Assembly: GCA_964370855.1 (NCBI GenBank)
Contig: CAYJMF010000133.1
Span: 1 to 11,488, forward strand
Length of the DNA stretch: 11,488 bases
Reading direction: 5' to 3'
Source: JAKLKS01 sp964370855
GTDB lineage: Bacteria; Planctomycetota; JAJSAM01; JAKLKS01
Shown here: positions 1 to 6,033 of the stretch, piece after piece
How positions within the stretch are numbered: the first letter of the stretch is position 1
How the letters are laid out: each line of letters starts with the position of its first letter
Position numbers and translations under genes: made by a program
Notes under the pieces: generated by a model
Seen by the model: only the letters and a program-made list of their open reading frames with translations
Told to the model about the DNA's origin: nothing
Databases searched by the model: none

Positions 1-35
1 GGTGTCGCCCGCCCCCAACGCCCCGCCCGCCTCCG

Positions 36-54
36 CCCCCCCCCCCCCCCCCCC
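36..54. repeat. 19-base poly-C homopolymer
   Basis: An uninterrupted run of 19 C, followed at once by four G. A second run of nine C lies at 255-263. Runs this long are prone to slipped-strand mispairing and to sequencing or assembly error, so the exact length should not be trusted. The C-run followed by GGGG could also fold into a short hairpin. No gene is clearly controlled by it. Confidence 0.85.
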
Positions 55-200
55 GGGGCACCGGGGGAGAGGCGGCGGATTCGAGACGCACTTTGGCGCC
101 GTGGGGAGGAGTCCGGAATCGGGGCCATGGATCATGGGGGACGGCGGGCACCCCAGCGGAGTTCCGGTGACGTCAAGGCACGACTGGTGAACGCCGTCCC

Positions 201-234
201 CCAGGATCCAAATGCCCCGATCCTGGAGATCTCC
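201..234. promoter_or_regulatory. Two overlapping dyads upstream of padR (possible operator or hairpin)
   Basis: A perfect 8-bp inverted repeat, CCAGGATC at 201-208 and GATCCTGG at 219-226, has a 10-base spacer. It overlaps a 10-bp perfect palindrome, GGAGATCTCC, at 225-234. The pair lies about 220 bases before the padR-like start. PadR proteins often bind dyads in their own promoter region, so an operator is possible. The distance from the start codon and the lack of a recognisable promoter keep this weak. An RNA hairpin belonging to an upstream transcript is the main alternative. Confidence 0.25.
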
Positions 235-452
235 CGCGGCGCCAGTTGGCATATCCCCCCCCCGTGCCTCCCCATCGGTCCGGTAATTTGTGGCGCCCCT
301 CCGTTCAGGGACGCCTCCACTTCCGGGACCCGCCCGCCGCAGGCGCGCAACTCCCTGCAGATCCCGCCCCCATCCGCGATGACCCCCTCCCTCCCGCCTC
401 CTCGGGATTGGCCGCCCCGCTCCCCCCGCCCCTCCCGTAGGATCGGCCCCGA

Positions 453-851
453 ATGCGCCATCCCGACGTGAAGCTCGAGACGGAGCTGAAGCGCGGCATC
501 TTCCAGATCGCCGTGCTCTCCCTCCTCCGCGAGCCCCTCTACGGCTACCAGATCGGGCGGCGCCTGGCCGACCACGGGCTCTCCGTGGAGGAGGGCACCC
601 TCTACCCGCTGCTCCGCCGCATGGAGGAGCAGGGGCTGCTCGAATCCTGGTGGGTCACGGAGCAGGCGAGGCCGCGCAAGTACTACCGCACGACGGGGGA
701 CGGGAAGGAGAGCCTGACCGTCCTCCTCGAGGTGTGGGAGCGGGTCAACGGGGCGCTGCGGCGGGTCGTGGAATGCCCGCCCGGCGACTCCCCCGCGGCG
801 GGCCCGCCCCCGGACGCGACGGGGGGGAACACCGGAGGCGACGATGCATAG
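453..851 (+). CDS. PadR-family transcriptional regulator
   Basis: A 132-residue cytoplasmic DNA-binding protein. Residues about 12-100 form the PadR winged helix. The segment LKRGIFQIAVLSLL begins helix 1, PLYGYQIGRRL is the conserved stretch before the recognition region, VEEGTLYPLLRRMEEQGLL is the signature recognition-helix segment, and RKYYRTT lies in the wing. One C-terminal helix follows (about 88-105), giving the short subfamily architecture, and then a Gly/Pro/Asp-rich tail of about 25 residues. PadR proteins usually repress and respond to ligands or partner proteins. The ATG has a weak AGGA ten bases upstream. The stop lies inside the next gene (8-base overlap), so the two are almost certainly co-transcribed and coupled. 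This fits the known pairing of short PadR proteins with HAAS-domain membrane proteins. The family call is firm; the target genes are unknown. Confidence 0.93.
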   Translation: MRHPDVKLETELKRGIFQIAVLSLLREPLYGYQIGRRLADHGLSVEEGTLYPLLRRMEEQGLLESWWVTEQARPRKYYRTTGDGKESLTVLLEVWERVNGALRRVVECPPGDSPAAGPPPDATGGNTGGDDA

Positions 852-1881
852 CGAGGAGCTCCGCAAGTACCTCGACAGCGTGGAGGGGAACCTCTCCGGC
901 TCCCGCCGGGAGGACATCCTCCGCGAGATCGAGAGCCACGCCTGGGACCGGGCCGAGGCCCTGGCCGCGGCCCGGGGCGCGGCGGAGCCCGGGGAGGAGG
1001 ACCTCCGGAGGGCCCTCGAGGAGCTGGGCGATCCCTCGGAGCTGGCCGTCTCCTACTCCGGCGAGAAGCACCTCGTCTCCCCCAAGGAGTACGCCGCCTT
1101 CTGGTACTTCACCCTCCTCGTCTTCGCCGTCCACCTCTCCACGCTGCTCCTGGCCTCCCTCACGCGGACGGAGTTCAACTTCTTCCCCTTCAACGTGCTC
1201 CCGGGCAGCAAGCTCCGGGGGGGAGGCGCGGCGCTCACCCTCCTGTCGCTCGCGGTCCAGGCCTTCCTCTTCGATGCGGGCCTCGTGGTGATGGTCTTCT
1301 TCCTCCTGCGCAAGTCCTTCCGCAAGGTGGAGCTGCCCAACCTCACCTTCCGGGTGGAGTCCTCGACGCGCCCGAGCCTCGTGCGGGCGATCTTCGCCGT
1401 GGTGCTGGCGGTCCTCCTGGCCGTCCCCAAGGCGCGCGACACCCTCCTGTCCGTCCGCCTCCCGAGCGATCCCCCCGTGGACGCCACGACCGTCTACTCC
1501 CTGTTCCTCCCGGGGTGGGGGACGGTCCTCCCCTTCGTCCTCGCCTTCCTCGCCGTCGCCTTCGTGAAGGACGTGCTCTACGCCCTCCTCCACGAGCGGC
1601 GCCTCACCGTCGCCCTCGACGTGGCGGCCTCCGCGGCGGGGACCTGCCTCTTCATCTTCCTCGCGACCCGGGATCCCTTCATCGGGCTCCCCGACGACTT
1701 CCCCCTCGACGGGGACATCCTCCTCCTCTTCAACCAGGTCCTCGGGAAGGTGATCGGCCTCTTCTGTCTGCTGCTGGCCACCATCTTCGCGGCCCGCGCG
1801 GTGAAGCGGCTCTCCCGGCTCCGCCAGATCTGGGGGAACCGGGAGGAGGGGCGGGAGGGGCGGGAGGAACGGCGCCCCTAG
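844..1881 (+). CDS. HAAS/DUF1700-like multi-pass membrane protein, PadR partner
   Basis: A 345-residue inner-membrane protein. The first ~72 residues look like the helical HAAS/DUF1700-type domain: a start of the form HSEELRKYLDSVEGNL, then REDILREIESH, then EEDLRRALEELGDPSELA, which is the usual helix, E-rich helix and 'LG.P.ELA' ending. About six hydrophobic segments follow, at roughly 85-106, 129-155, 178-197, 227-249, 254-274 and 296-320. The tail is short and charged (Arg/Glu-rich). Proteins of this kind are typically encoded directly after a PadR regulator and are thought to sense a membrane signal or sequester the regulator; that role is known for the family and inferred here. The ATG lies inside the padR-like gene. 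The TAG stop shares the palindrome CTAG with the convergent prenyltransferase gene, leaving no room for a dedicated terminator. The membrane part has no recognised enzymatic motif. Confidence 0.8.
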   Translation: MHSEELRKYLDSVEGNLSGSRREDILREIESHAWDRAEALAAARGAAEPGEEDLRRALEELGDPSELAVSYSGEKHLVSPKEYAAFWYFTLLVFAVHLSTLLLASLTRTEFNFFPFNVLPGSKLRGGGAALTLLSLAVQAFLFDAGLVVMVFFLLRKSFRKVELPNLTFRVESSTRPSLVRAIFAVVLAVLLAVPKARDTLLSVRLPSDPPVDATTVYSLFLPGWGTVLPFVLAFLAVAFVKDVLYALLHERRLTVALDVAASAAGTCLFIFLATRDPFIGLPDDFPLDGDILLLFNQVLGKVIGLFCLLLATIFAARAVKRLSRLRQIWGNREEGREGREERRP

Positions 1882-2735
1882 CTCCGCCGGCCCGCCAGCG
1901 CGGCGCGCAGGATCCCCCAGGCGAGCATGGCCGCGCAGGCCTCCGGCCACAGCCCGCGCACGCCGAGGGCCGCGGCGTCGAGGAGGAGGAAGCCGAAAAC
2001 CCCCTCACGCACGAGTCTCCCGGCGGAGGCGGGGCCGTCGGCCTCCCTCCCCCCGGCGAGGGCGCGCCCGAGGGAGAAGGCGAGGAGGGCCGCGGCCGCC
2101 AGGGCGGCGGCCAATCCGGCGGTCCCGGGGACCGACAGCAGGGGGAAGACGAGGGCCGTCGGAAGGAGGATCCCCGCGGCCGCGGCGGGCAGCAGGGCGC
2201 GCCGGCGGGGGGACTCCTCGAGGAGGCTCGCGGCGGTGACGGCGGCGCCGTGGAGGAACCAGGGGAGCGGGACGAGGAGGGCACGAAGGGGGCGGTCCTC
2301 GAGGAGGCCGGCGATGAAGGGAGAGGAGAGGGCCGCGGCCAGCACGCTCCCCCCCCGGCAGAGCCCCATGCCGAGGACGCCGAGGACGCCGACCCGCTTC
2401 AGGAGGAGGTCGTAGGCGAGGACCGCCGCGGCCACGGCGGCGAAGGCCGCCCCGGAGGGCGGCCCCGCGAGGAAGCCGGCCCCGACCGCGGCGAGGAGGA
2501 GGAGACCGCCGAAGGCGGCCGCCGCCCCCCGGCCGACGGCCCCCGAGGGGAGGGGCCGCGCGGGGTGGAGGGTCCGATCCCTCGCCGCGTCGGCGACGTC
2601 GTTGAGGACGACCCCCCCCGCGTAGAGGAGTCCCGCCGCCGCGGCCACGGAGGCGGTCCTCGCCGGGCCGCAGGGGAACATCAGGGAGACGGCGGCCGCG
2701 TCCGCCGCCGCCGTCAGGACCCCGGGCCAGCGCAC
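1878..2735 (-). CDS. UbiA-family (EboC-like) prenyltransferase
   Basis: A 285-residue, Ala/Leu-rich multi-pass membrane protein. The first prenyl-diphosphate/Mg-binding motif is clear at residues 45-53, NDVADAARD (N-D-x-x-D-x-x-x-D), followed by the typical HPARPLPSG at 57-65. A second family signature, AYDLLLKR...GMGLCRGGSVLAAA, spans about 107-135 and resembles the EboC-like branch. The second Asp-rich motif of classical UbiA enzymes is not recognisable; only EESPRRR occurs near 173-179. UbiA enzymes move a prenyl chain onto an aromatic or other acceptor in the membrane; neither donor nor acceptor can be deduced here. I chose the GTG at 2735, 34 bases after the rseP stop, as the only usual start codon between that stop and the conserved region. 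It has no good ribosome binding site, so initiation probably depends on coupling to rseP. Lying downstream of dxr and rseP, it may share their transcript. Confidence 0.8.
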   Translation of the reverse strand: MRWPGVLTAAADAAAVSLMFPCGPARTASVAAAAGLLYAGGVVLNDVADAARDRTLHPARPLPSGAVGRGAAAAFGGLLLLAAVGAGFLAGPPSGAAFAAVAAAVLAYDLLLKRVGVLGVLGMGLCRGGSVLAAALSSPFIAGLLEDRPLRALLVPLPWFLHGAAVTAASLLEESPRRRALLPAAAAGILLPTALVFPLLSVPGTAGLAAALAAAALLAFSLGRALAGGREADGPASAGRLVREGVFGFLLLDAAALGVRGLWPEACAAMLAWGILRAALAGRRS

Positions 2736-2769
2736 CAGCCGGAGGAGGGGTGGCGGGATGGGGGCGCCC

Positions 2770-4614
2770 TCAGGGACCGACGAGCCGGGCGATGTCGTTG
2801 AAGGTCACCATCACCATGAGCCCGAGGAGGACGACGAGGCCGATCCACTGGCTCGCCACAAGCACCCACTCCTTCGGGGGCTTCCTCGTCACGGCCTCCA
2901 CGGAGAGCAGCATCAGCTGGCCGCCGTCCAGCAGCGGGATGGGCAGGATGTTGAGGAACATGAGGTTGATGGAGAGGGCCGCGAGGATGGCGAGGTAGCG
3001 CCCGAGCCCGGCCTCGGTCCCCTGCTTCGTGATCTGCGCGATGGCCACGGGGCCGCCGAGGTTGCTCTTGTCCACGGATCCGCCGAAGATGCCGCCGATG
3101 GTGGCCACGATGTTGCGCGTGGTCTGGACGCAGCGGCCGACGGCCAGGGCGGCCGCCTCGCCGGGCCCGGAGATCCGCAGGACCTCGGCGACGGGGCTCG
3201 CGCCGAGGTCGTCCACGGGGTACTCGGGGTAGTCCGCCGGGGGGATGACGGCCTTCCCGTCCCCGGCGCTTCCCGTCCACGCGATCTCCACGGGCTTCCC
3301 CTCCGCGTCCCGGATGCGGCGGGCCACGTCGGAGAAGCGGGTGACGGCGGCTCCGTCGACGGCGGTGATGCGGGCCCCGTTGGGGATGCCCGCCGCCTCG
3401 GCGGGGGAGGGGCCGGCGTTCGCCGGGTCCCCGGGTCCCGTGGCGTGCACCTCCACGGCGGCGGGGGAATCGGGAAAGGCGAACCGGAGATCCCGGAGTA
3501 GATCGAGGCGGGCCGCGGCCCCGTCGGGCAGGGGGAGGTCGACGGCGCCCCCCTCCCTCTCCACGCGCACGGCGGCGCCGGCGGGGGCGCCGAGGAGGCC
3601 CCGGAGGAGCGAGGCGGCGCCGCGCAGGGGCGCCCCGGAGAGGGCGACGAGCCGATCCCCGGCCTTCCACCCCGCCGCGGAGGCGGCGCCGCCCTCCCTC
3701 ACGCGATCCACGACCTGCCGGAGGGGGGTGATCCCGATGCGGGGGCGCTTCCCGGACGGTTCGACGAGGAGCGCGACGGGGCGGCCTGCCCTCTCGACGA
3801 CGACGGGGAGGGGGCCGCCGTCGGGAAGGACCGCCGTGCGGAAGATCTCCTCGTCCCGGAGGTCGAGGATGGAGGCGGGCACGCCGCCGATGGAGAGGAT
3901 GCGATCGCCGGAGGCGAACCCGGCCTTCGCCGCGGCGCCGCCTTCCGCGACCGCCACCTCCGGGGAGAAGGCGGGGACCACGCCGATGGAGGGGGCCATC
4001 GCCCCCTCCGCCTTCACCGGGACGACGTGGACGCTGCGGGTCGCGCCGCCCCGCTCCACCTCGAGATCCACGGGGGCGCCGCCGATGGTGGCGTACATGA
4101 GATCCTCGAAGGTGAGGACGCGGTTCCCGCCGGATCCGACCACGCGGTCCCCGGGCCGGATCCCCGCCTCCCAGGCCGGGCCGCCGTGGACGACGGCGCC
4201 CACGACGGCGGGGGTGGCGTCCACGCCCGCGAGGAAGGAGGCGGCGAAGAGGAGGAAGCCGAGCACGGCGTTCATGACGACGCCGGCGATCATGATGATG
4301 GCGCGCTTCCAGACGGGCTTCGCGGGGAAGTCGTCGGGGGCGAAGCCGCCGCCGGGGAGCTCGTTCTCCCCGCTCATCTTCACGTAGCCGCCCAGGGGCA
4401 CCCAGGCGATGCGGTAGCGGGTCCCGGAGCGGGTGAAGCCGAACATCTCCGGTCCGAAGCCGAGCGAGAAGGCGAGCACCCGGACGCCGGCCCACTTGGC
4501 GGCGACGAAGTGGCCGGCCTCGTGGATGAAGATGAGGAGCCCGACGCCGAGGATCACCTGGGCCCAGGAGCCGACCTCCCCGAGGAAGCCGGCCAGGAGG
4601 GGAACGGCGCTCAC
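2770..4614 (-). CDS. rseP: RseP/RasP-type site-2 intramembrane metalloprotease with four apparent PDZ domains
   Basis: A 614-residue peptidase M50 protein of the inner membrane, which cuts transmembrane segments of anti-sigma factors or signal-peptide remnants. The zinc motif HEAGH is at 31-35 in the first membrane helix, followed by the conserved FSLGFGPEMFGF and WVPLGGYVKMSGE segments (49-83). A second helix spans about 103-130. The third zinc ligand is in NILPIPLLDGG at 555-565 (D563), and a last helix spans about 586-606. Between them I count four PDZ-like repeats, each with a G..A..AG...GDR(I/L/V)-type core, near 145-158, 226-239, 309-322 and 403-417. E. coli RseP has two PDZ domains and about 450 residues, so this one is about 160 residues longer. 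The GTG start overlaps the dxr stop as GTGA, implying translational coupling; no separate Shine-Dalgarno is seen. The fourth PDZ is the most divergent. Confidence 0.95.
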   Translation of the reverse strand: MSAVPLLAGFLGEVGSWAQVILGVGLLIFIHEAGHFVAAKWAGVRVLAFSLGFGPEMFGFTRSGTRYRIAWVPLGGYVKMSGENELPGGGFAPDDFPAKPVWKRAIIMIAGVVMNAVLGFLLFAASFLAGVDATPAVVGAVVHGGPAWEAGIRPGDRVVGSGGNRVLTFEDLMYATIGGAPVDLEVERGGATRSVHVVPVKAEGAMAPSIGVVPAFSPEVAVAEGGAAAKAGFASGDRILSIGGVPASILDLRDEEIFRTAVLPDGGPLPVVVERAGRPVALLVEPSGKRPRIGITPLRQVVDRVREGGAASAAGWKAGDRLVALSGAPLRGAASLLRGLLGAPAGAAVRVEREGGAVDLPLPDGAAARLDLLRDLRFAFPDSPAAVEVHATGPGDPANAGPSPAEAAGIPNGARITAVDGAAVTRFSDVARRIRDAEGKPVEIAWTGSAGDGKAVIPPADYPEYPVDDLGASPVAEVLRISGPGEAAALAVGRCVQTTRNIVATIGGIFGGSVDKSNLGGPVAIAQITKQGTEAGLGRYLAILAALSINLMFLNILPIPLLDGGQLMLLSVEAVTRKPPKEWVLVASQWIGLVVLLGLMVMVTFNDIARLVGP

Positions 4615-5837
4615 CGGGCACCGAGGGCGACGGCGGATTCGTCCACGCGGCGCCGGGCGGCCCCGTCGGCCTCCGCGGCGCGGGCGAGGAAGGCGTCGAG
4701 GCCGTCGGCCTCCGGGGGCGTGGCCTCCGCCGCGGCGTCCGCGACGGCCCCGTCCATGGCGGCGGCGACGAGGGGGACGATGTCGGTGAAGCGGATCCTC
4801 CCCTCGAGGAAGAGATCCACGGCCCGCTCGTCGGCGGCGTTGAGGGCGGCGCCGGCGCAGCCCCCCTCGCGGGCGGCGCGCCAGCCGAGGGCGAGGCCGG
4901 GGTAGCGGGCGGGGTCGGGGGCGGCGAAGTCGAGGCGGGCGATGTCGGCGAGGTCGAGGCGGAACTCCGGCCAGTCGAGGCGCTCGGGGTGGGCGAGGGC
5001 CCAGAGGATGGGGAGGCGCATGTCGGGCCTCCCGAGCTGGGCCATGACGGAGCCGTCGCGGAACTCGACCAGGGAGTGGACCACGGACTGGCGGTGGAGG
5101 AGGACCTCCACCCGGGCCGCGTGGACGCCGAAGAGGTGGGCCGCCTCGACGACCTCGAGGGCCTTGTTGACGAGGGTGGCGGAGTCCACGGTGATGCGCC
5201 TCCCCATGGTCCAGGTCGGGTGGGCGAGGGCGTCCGCCGGGGTGGCGCCGGGGAGGTCGTCGAGGGGGCGATCGCGGAGCGCGCCGCCGGAGGCCGTGAG
5301 GAGGATGCGGCGCACCTCCTCGCGCCTCCCCGCCATGAGGGCCTGGGCGACGGCGCAGTGCTCGGAATCCACGGGGAGGATCTCAGCCCCCGTCCTCTTC
5401 GCCTCGGCGAGGAGGTGGGGGCCGGCCATCACCAGGGACTCCTTGTTGGCGAGGGCGACGCGCATGCCGCGGCGCACGGCCTCGGCGGTGACGGCGAGGC
5501 CCGCGGCGCCGGCGACGCCGACGAGGGCCGTCTCCGCACCGGGGTCGTCGAAGAGGGAGAGGATCCCGGGGAGGCCCGAGCGGACGTCGATGCCGGATCC
5601 CGCCAGCGCTTTCGCGGCGACGGCGGCCCCGGCGGGTTCGAGGAGGGCGACGGCGCGGGGGCGGCAGGCGAGGGCCTGCGCCGCGATGGCCGCCCCGTTT
5701 CCCCGGGCCGCCAGCGCCGCCACGGAGAAGCGCGACCCGTGGGCGCGGATCACCTCCAGCGCGCTCCGGCCGATGGAGCCCGTGGAGCCGAGGACGAGGA
5801 CGGACCGCTTCCCGCGGGGTGTCATGGGGAAGCGCAT
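4611..5837 (-). CDS. dxr: 1-deoxy-D-xylulose 5-phosphate reductoisomerase
   Basis: Converts 1-deoxy-D-xylulose 5-phosphate to 2-C-methyl-D-erythritol 4-phosphate with NADPH and a divalent metal, the first committed step of the MEP isoprenoid pathway, in the cytoplasm. From the ATG at 5837 it has 408 residues, a normal length. GSTGSIG (17-23) is the NADPH-binding loop; ALANKESLVMAG (128-139) is conserved. PVDSEH (155-160) provides metal ligands D157 and E159, HPTWTMGRRITVDSATLVNK (206-225) is the substrate/flexible-loop region, and E228 in NKALEV is the third metal ligand. The usual HPQS motif reads HRQS here. An in-frame ATG at 5825 and a GTG at 5882 are alternative starts; none has a strong ribosome binding site, and 5837 or 5825 best fits the family N-terminus. 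The stop overlaps rseP in GTGA. Fifty-three bases upstream lies an inverted-repeat element that separates it from the preceding gene. cdsA and uppS, frequent neighbours elsewhere, are absent. Confidence 0.96.
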   Translation of the reverse strand: MRFPMTPRGKRSVLVLGSTGSIGRSALEVIRAHGSRFSVAALAARGNGAAIAAQALACRPRAVALLEPAGAAVAAKALAGSGIDVRSGLPGILSLFDDPGAETALVGVAGAAGLAVTAEAVRRGMRVALANKESLVMAGPHLLAEAKRTGAEILPVDSEHCAVAQALMAGRREEVRRILLTASGGALRDRPLDDLPGATPADALAHPTWTMGRRITVDSATLVNKALEVVEAAHLFGVHAARVEVLLHRQSVVHSLVEFRDGSVMAQLGRPDMRLPILWALAHPERLDWPEFRLDLADIARLDFAAPDPARYPGLALGWRAAREGGCAGAALNAADERAVDLFLEGRIRFTDIVPLVAAAMDGAVADAAAEATPPEADGLDAFLARAAEADGAARRRVDESAVALGAR

Positions 5838-5890
5838 CGTACCGGCGGACCCAAGAACCGGACTCAAAACGCAGCCGGGCACCCGCGAAG

Positions 5891-6032
5891 AGGCGGGGAC
5901 GTTCTCAAGTTATAAAGTTATTCGGGGGACCAGGCTTGGTCCTCGCTGCCACGCCCGGGACGACCCGCAGGAGACGGCTAGGAACCGACTCCTCCCCCCG
6001 AGTAACTTTATAACTTGAGAACGTCCCCGCCT
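5891..6032. mobile_element. 142-bp MITE-like element with 38-bp terminal inverted repeats
   Basis: The left arm (5891-5928) and right arm (5995-6032) are inverted repeats of 38 bases. The outer 30 are identical, then there is one mismatch (5921/6002), then seven more matches. Each arm runs from a GC-rich outer part (AGGCGGGGACGTTCTC) into an AT-rich block containing TAACTT-TA-TAACTT, read outward-in on the minus strand of the left arm. That composition is strikingly unlike the surrounding DNA. The 66-base core has no coding capacity. No target-site duplication is visible. From memory, terminal sequences of the GGGGACGTTC...TAACTT type occur around IS200/Y1 or REP-associated tyrosine transposases in several uncultured lineages; this could not be checked. 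The right arm starts one base after the stop codon of the exported-protein gene, and the left arm lies 53 bases before dxr. Transcribed, it would form a very stable hairpin. Confidence 0.75.
5903..5914 (-). promoter_or_regulatory. Promoter-like boxes inside the left arm of the inverted-repeat element, facing dxr
   Basis: On the minus strand the AT-rich block contains TATAAC (plus-strand positions 5909-5914), five of six matches to a -10 box, directly followed by TTGAGA (5903-5908), five of six matches to a -35 box. They point toward dxr, but neither has a convincing partner at 16-18 bases. In this GC-rich DNA such boxes are rare, so the element could bring a promoter for dxr-rseP, though the case is weak. 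The opposite arm carries the same boxes facing the other way. Confidence 0.2.
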
Positions 6033-6033
6033 T

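Larger units (their letters stand above)
1..452. other. Region upstream of the padR-like gene with no supportable gene
   Basis: I see no convincing coding sequence here. Open frames exist on both strands, but they are proline/arginine/glycine-rich translations typical of very GC-rich non-coding DNA and show no family motif. A plus-strand frame open from the left edge to about 190 could be the tail of a gene entering the window, but it reads through a 19-base C run and cannot be judged. The stretch holds homopolymeric C tracts (36-54 and 255-263), two small dyads (201-226 and 225-234), and a pyrimidine-rich part from about 360 to 440. It presumably carries the promoter of the padR-like gene, but I could not find a convincing -35/-10 pair. 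Confidence 0.55.

Noticed and set aside
246..289. TTGGCA (246-251) and TAATTT (284-289) as a padR promoter
   Set aside because: The spacing is 32 bases instead of about 17, so they cannot act as one -35/-10 pair.
132..917. Long minus-strand open frame across the padR region
   Set aside because: It is an Arg/Gly/Pro-rich shadow antisense to the clear PadR gene, with no domain features; long spurious frames are expected at this G+C content.
745..1950. 401-codon minus-strand frame opposite the HAAS membrane gene
   Set aside because: The translation is Glu/Gly/Arg-rich low-complexity sequence with no motif, while the plus strand gives a convincing HAAS plus six-membrane-segment protein.
2714..4621. 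635-codon minus-strand frame covering the rseP gene in another frame
   Set aside because: It is an Arg/Gly/Pro-rich out-of-frame reading; the overlapping frame carries every M50 motif.
5891..6032. Reading the inverted repeat as a simple Rho-independent terminator
   Set aside because: There is no U-tract after the stem on either strand, and 38-base arms separated by 66 bases are far larger than a normal terminator. A terminator-like effect is still possible.
5891..6032. CRISPR or direct-repeat array
   Set aside because: There are only two copies of the repeat, in inverted orientation, with no spacers or cas genes in the window.
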